Below, in pieces: positions 24,549 through 26,052 of a stretch of 26,052 nucleotides of DNA (position 1 is its first letter; each line of letters starts with the position of its first letter). A model generated the notes under the pieces. It ran no database searches, had not been told where the DNA came from, and saw nothing but the letters and a program-made list of their open reading frames with translations. Origin of the DNA: Caryophanales bacterium UBA2253 (GTDB lineage Bacteria; Bacillota_I; Bacilli_A; ML615J-28; CAG-698); NCBI GenBank assembly GCA_002347755.1, contig DDXT01000001.1, positions 1 through 26,052 of the forward strand. The letters are read 5' to 3'. The position numbers and the translations under genes were made by a program.

Positions 24549-25892
24549 TTATACTACTCCTTGAGCTTTCATAGCTTCATAAACTTTTAAGAATCCGGCG
24601 ACATTGGCGCCTATGACCAAATTCCCCGGTTGTCCGATTCGAATCGAAGTCTGATAAACATTTTGGAAGATATTTTTCATGATGTCTTTCAATTTGGAAT
24701 CGACTTCCGCGAAGGTCCAGAATAAACGCATTGAGTTTTGACTCATTTCCAAACCGCTGGTGGCGACTCCCCCGGCGTTGGCCGCTTTTCCGGGGGCAAA
24801 CAGTACCCCGTGATCCATCAAGTAATTCGTGGCTTCAATGGTCGTTGGCATGTTGGCGCCTTCACAAACCATGATGACTTTGTTGTTGACGATTTTTTTG
24901 GCTTCTCCGATCCGGATTTCGTTTTGAGTTGCGCATGGAAGGACGATGTCGCCAGGAATGTTCCAAATTTCCAACAAATCGTCGGAAAAAATAACCTCCG
25001 GATGACTAAGTTTATAATCAATTAAATTGTGATGGTTGGCTTTCAGATTAGCCACCAAATCGACATCCAAGCCTTCAGGATCAAAAACCATTCCGGAGAC
25101 ATCGTTCATGGCCACGACTTTCGCCCCCAAGGCTTTAGCCTTGACGGCCGCAAAACTGCCAACGTTTCCGCTTCCGGTGACGATGACTCGTTTACCGGTG
25201 AAATCATCCCCCCGCATGTTCTTAAGCATTTCCAAAGCAAAATAACAAACCCCGAAACCGGTGGCCTGAGGACGAACCAAACTTCCGCCGAAACTAAGGC
25301 CCTTGCCGGTGAACACACCGGTGAACTCGTTCCGGAGTTTCTTGTAATATCCGAACATGTACCCGACTTCCCGGGCTCCGACTCCCAGATCCCCCGCCGG
25401 AACGTCCGTGTTTTCGCCGATGTGCCGATAAAGTTCACTCATGAAACTCTGGCAAAAGCGCATGATCTCGCTTTCGCTTTTTCCGACCGGATCAAAATCC
25501 GATCCGCCTTTTCCGCCGCCCATCGGTAAGCCGGTCAGCGAATTCTTGAAGGTCTGTTCAAAGGCCAAGAACTTCATGATCGAACAGTTGACTGATTTAT
25601 CGAAACGAATTCCGCCTTTATAAGGCCCGATGGCACTGTTGTGCTGAATCCTGAAACCGCGGTTGACCTGGATCTTTCCTTGGTCGTCGACCCAGGAAAC
25701 CCGAAAAATGATTAGTCTTTCCGGTTCCAAGATTCTCTCGATTATCCCAAGTCTTTCAATCTCGGGATCACTTTCCACTATCAAGTCCATGGAAGCCAAA
25801 AATTCCTTGACCGTTTGCAAGAATTCTGGTTCATGTCCGCTTTTCAAAAGTAAGTCTTGATAGATTCTGTTTAAATACGCGCTTTTAAACAT
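24549..25892 (-). CDS. gdhA: NADP-type glutamate dehydrogenase
   Basis: A 447-residue hexameric-type enzyme: 2-oxoglutarate + ammonium + NAD(P)H gives glutamate. It has substrate-site Lys92 (G-P-Y-K-G-G-I-R-F) and Lys116, catalytic Lys128 (G-G-G-K-G-G-S-D-F-D-P), Asp168 (P-A-G-D-L-G-V-G) and the Rossmann motif G-S-G-N-V-G-S-F-A. The length equals the Escherichia coli GdhA type; NADP preference is inferred from subfamily. An ATG 12 codons upstream exists, but it lies in the promoter region. The ATG at 25892 follows AAGGAG and gives the family N-terminus. It is the first gene of the gdhA-PH-fhs operon, under a strong promoter with a cre-like word in its spacer. Confidence 0.95.
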   Translation of the reverse strand: MFKSAYLNRIYQDLLLKSGHEPEFLQTVKEFLASMDLIVESDPEIERLGIIERILEPERLIIFRVSWVDDQGKIQVNRGFRIQHNSAIGPYKGGIRFDKSVNCSIMKFLAFEQTFKNSLTGLPMGGGKGGSDFDPVGKSESEIMRFCQSFMSELYRHIGENTDVPAGDLGVGAREVGYMFGYYKKLRNEFTGVFTGKGLSFGGSLVRPQATGFGVCYFALEMLKNMRGDDFTGKRVIVTGSGNVGSFAAVKAKALGAKVVAMNDVSGMVFDPEGLDVDLVANLKANHHNLIDYKLSHPEVIFSDDLLEIWNIPGDIVLPCATQNEIRIGEAKKIVNNKVIMVCEGANMPTTIEATNYLMDHGVLFAPGKAANAGGVATSGLEMSQNSMRLFWTFAEVDSKLKDIMKNIFQNVYQTSIRIGQPGNLVIGANVAGFLKVYEAMKAQGVV

Positions 25893-25918
25893 GTTTTGGT
25901 TATTCTCCTTGTAGCACA

Positions 25919-25947
25919 ATTTTAACATAGAAAGCGTTTTATTTCAA
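25919..25947 (-). promoter_or_regulatory. Promoter of gdhA operon with cre-like site
   Basis: On the minus strand TTGAAA (25942-25947), a 17-nt spacer and TAAAAT (25919-25924), with TG one base before the -10. On the plus strand, 25929-25942 (AGAAAGCGTTTTAT) fits 12 of 14 positions of the Bacillus cre consensus TGWAARCGYTWNCW and fills the spacer. Repression by CcpA is therefore possible. The promoter is clear; the cre reading is inference. Confidence 0.65.
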
Positions 25948-25999
25948 TAAGATAATTTGCTTTTAACGACCGAATCTTTCCCAAATGGGAAAAATAAAA

Positions 26000-26017
26000 A
26001 CGGTGTTTTGGCACCGT
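26000..26017 (-). terminator. Terminator of a leftward gene entering from the right
   Basis: On the minus strand ACGGTG/CACCGT form a 6-bp stem with loop CCAAAA, followed by TTTTATTTTT. It isolates the gdhA promoter from transcription arriving from the right. Confidence 0.78.
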
Positions 26018-26029
26018 CTTCCAAATAAA

Positions 26030-26052
26030 TTAGCTGTGTTCAAGCAAAGTAC
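26030..26052 (-). CDS. Partial C-terminal end of an unidentified gene
   Basis: On the minus strand the last 23 nt read ...T-L-L-E-H-S then TAA (stop at 26030-26032). The stop lies 13 nt before the terminator stem. Too short to identify; inferred mainly from the terminator position. Confidence 0.4.

Noticed and set aside
25893..25928. Upstream ATG for gdhA
   Set aside because: The ATG at 25928 lies in the promoter, just before the -10. The 12 extra residues are not part of the family, and AAGGAG precedes the ATG at 25892.

Overview
The window looks like a chromosomal segment of a low-GC Gram-positive bacterium in the Bacillota/Mycoplasmatota sphere, perhaps an uncultured Izemoplasma-, Haloplasma- or Acholeplasma-like lineage. 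That placement is inference. It rests on AGGAGG ribosome-binding sites, textbook TTGACA/TATAAT promoters, lipoprotein signals, the DarA-type c-di-AMP receptor, a thioredoxin-type ArsC, a MocR-type PdxR and the ribosome-independent pdxST pathway. TGA is used as a stop codon, so the code is standard rather than the Mycoplasma code.

Layout: 1-374 is AT-rich with a leftward promoter. arsC and a tRNA-Cys gene follow on the minus strand. Positions 1233-7583 are one plus-strand phosphate operon, pstS-pstC-pstA-pstB-phoU-response regulator-histidine kinase, with ATGA-type overlaps or near-overlaps after pstS. It ends at a bidirectional terminator. On the minus strand behind it lie a darA-like c-di-AMP receptor gene and an 8.07-kb gene for a 2690-residue CvpA-like membrane-anchored repeat protein. 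After an AT-rich gap come a kinase-fold protein of the N-acetylhexosamine-kinase-like family that lacks its catalytic residues, and pdxR (minus). pdxR is divergent from pdxS-pdxT (plus). Convergent to pdxT is a lipoprotein with InlB repeats, a Deg/trypsin-like domain and a PPC domain. Last is a minus-strand operon gdhA - bacterial PH-domain protein - fhs.

How the genes work together: the pst/pho block is a self-contained phosphate uptake and sensing unit. PdxR with PdxS/PdxT form a regulated pyridoxal-phosphate synthesis unit that uses ammonia from glutamine. GdhA and Fhs link nitrogen assimilation and one-carbon metabolism.

The main unusual points are as follows. (1) PstS is circularly permuted: the half normally at the C-terminus comes first, yet all phosphate-binding motifs are kept. 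(2) The giant protein joins a CvpA-like four-helix membrane domain to about 23-25 copies of a ~90-residue repeat, some carrying EF-hand/dockerin-like calcium loops, with a recent 570-bp internal duplication. (3) Two proteins look catalytically dead: a NahK-like kinase (catalytic Asp to Asn, metal Asp to Gly) and a Deg-like protease (nucleophile Ser to Asp). (4) The pdxR/pdxS intergenic region carries two perfect 17-nt palindromes. No CRISPR array, IS element or phage gene was seen.
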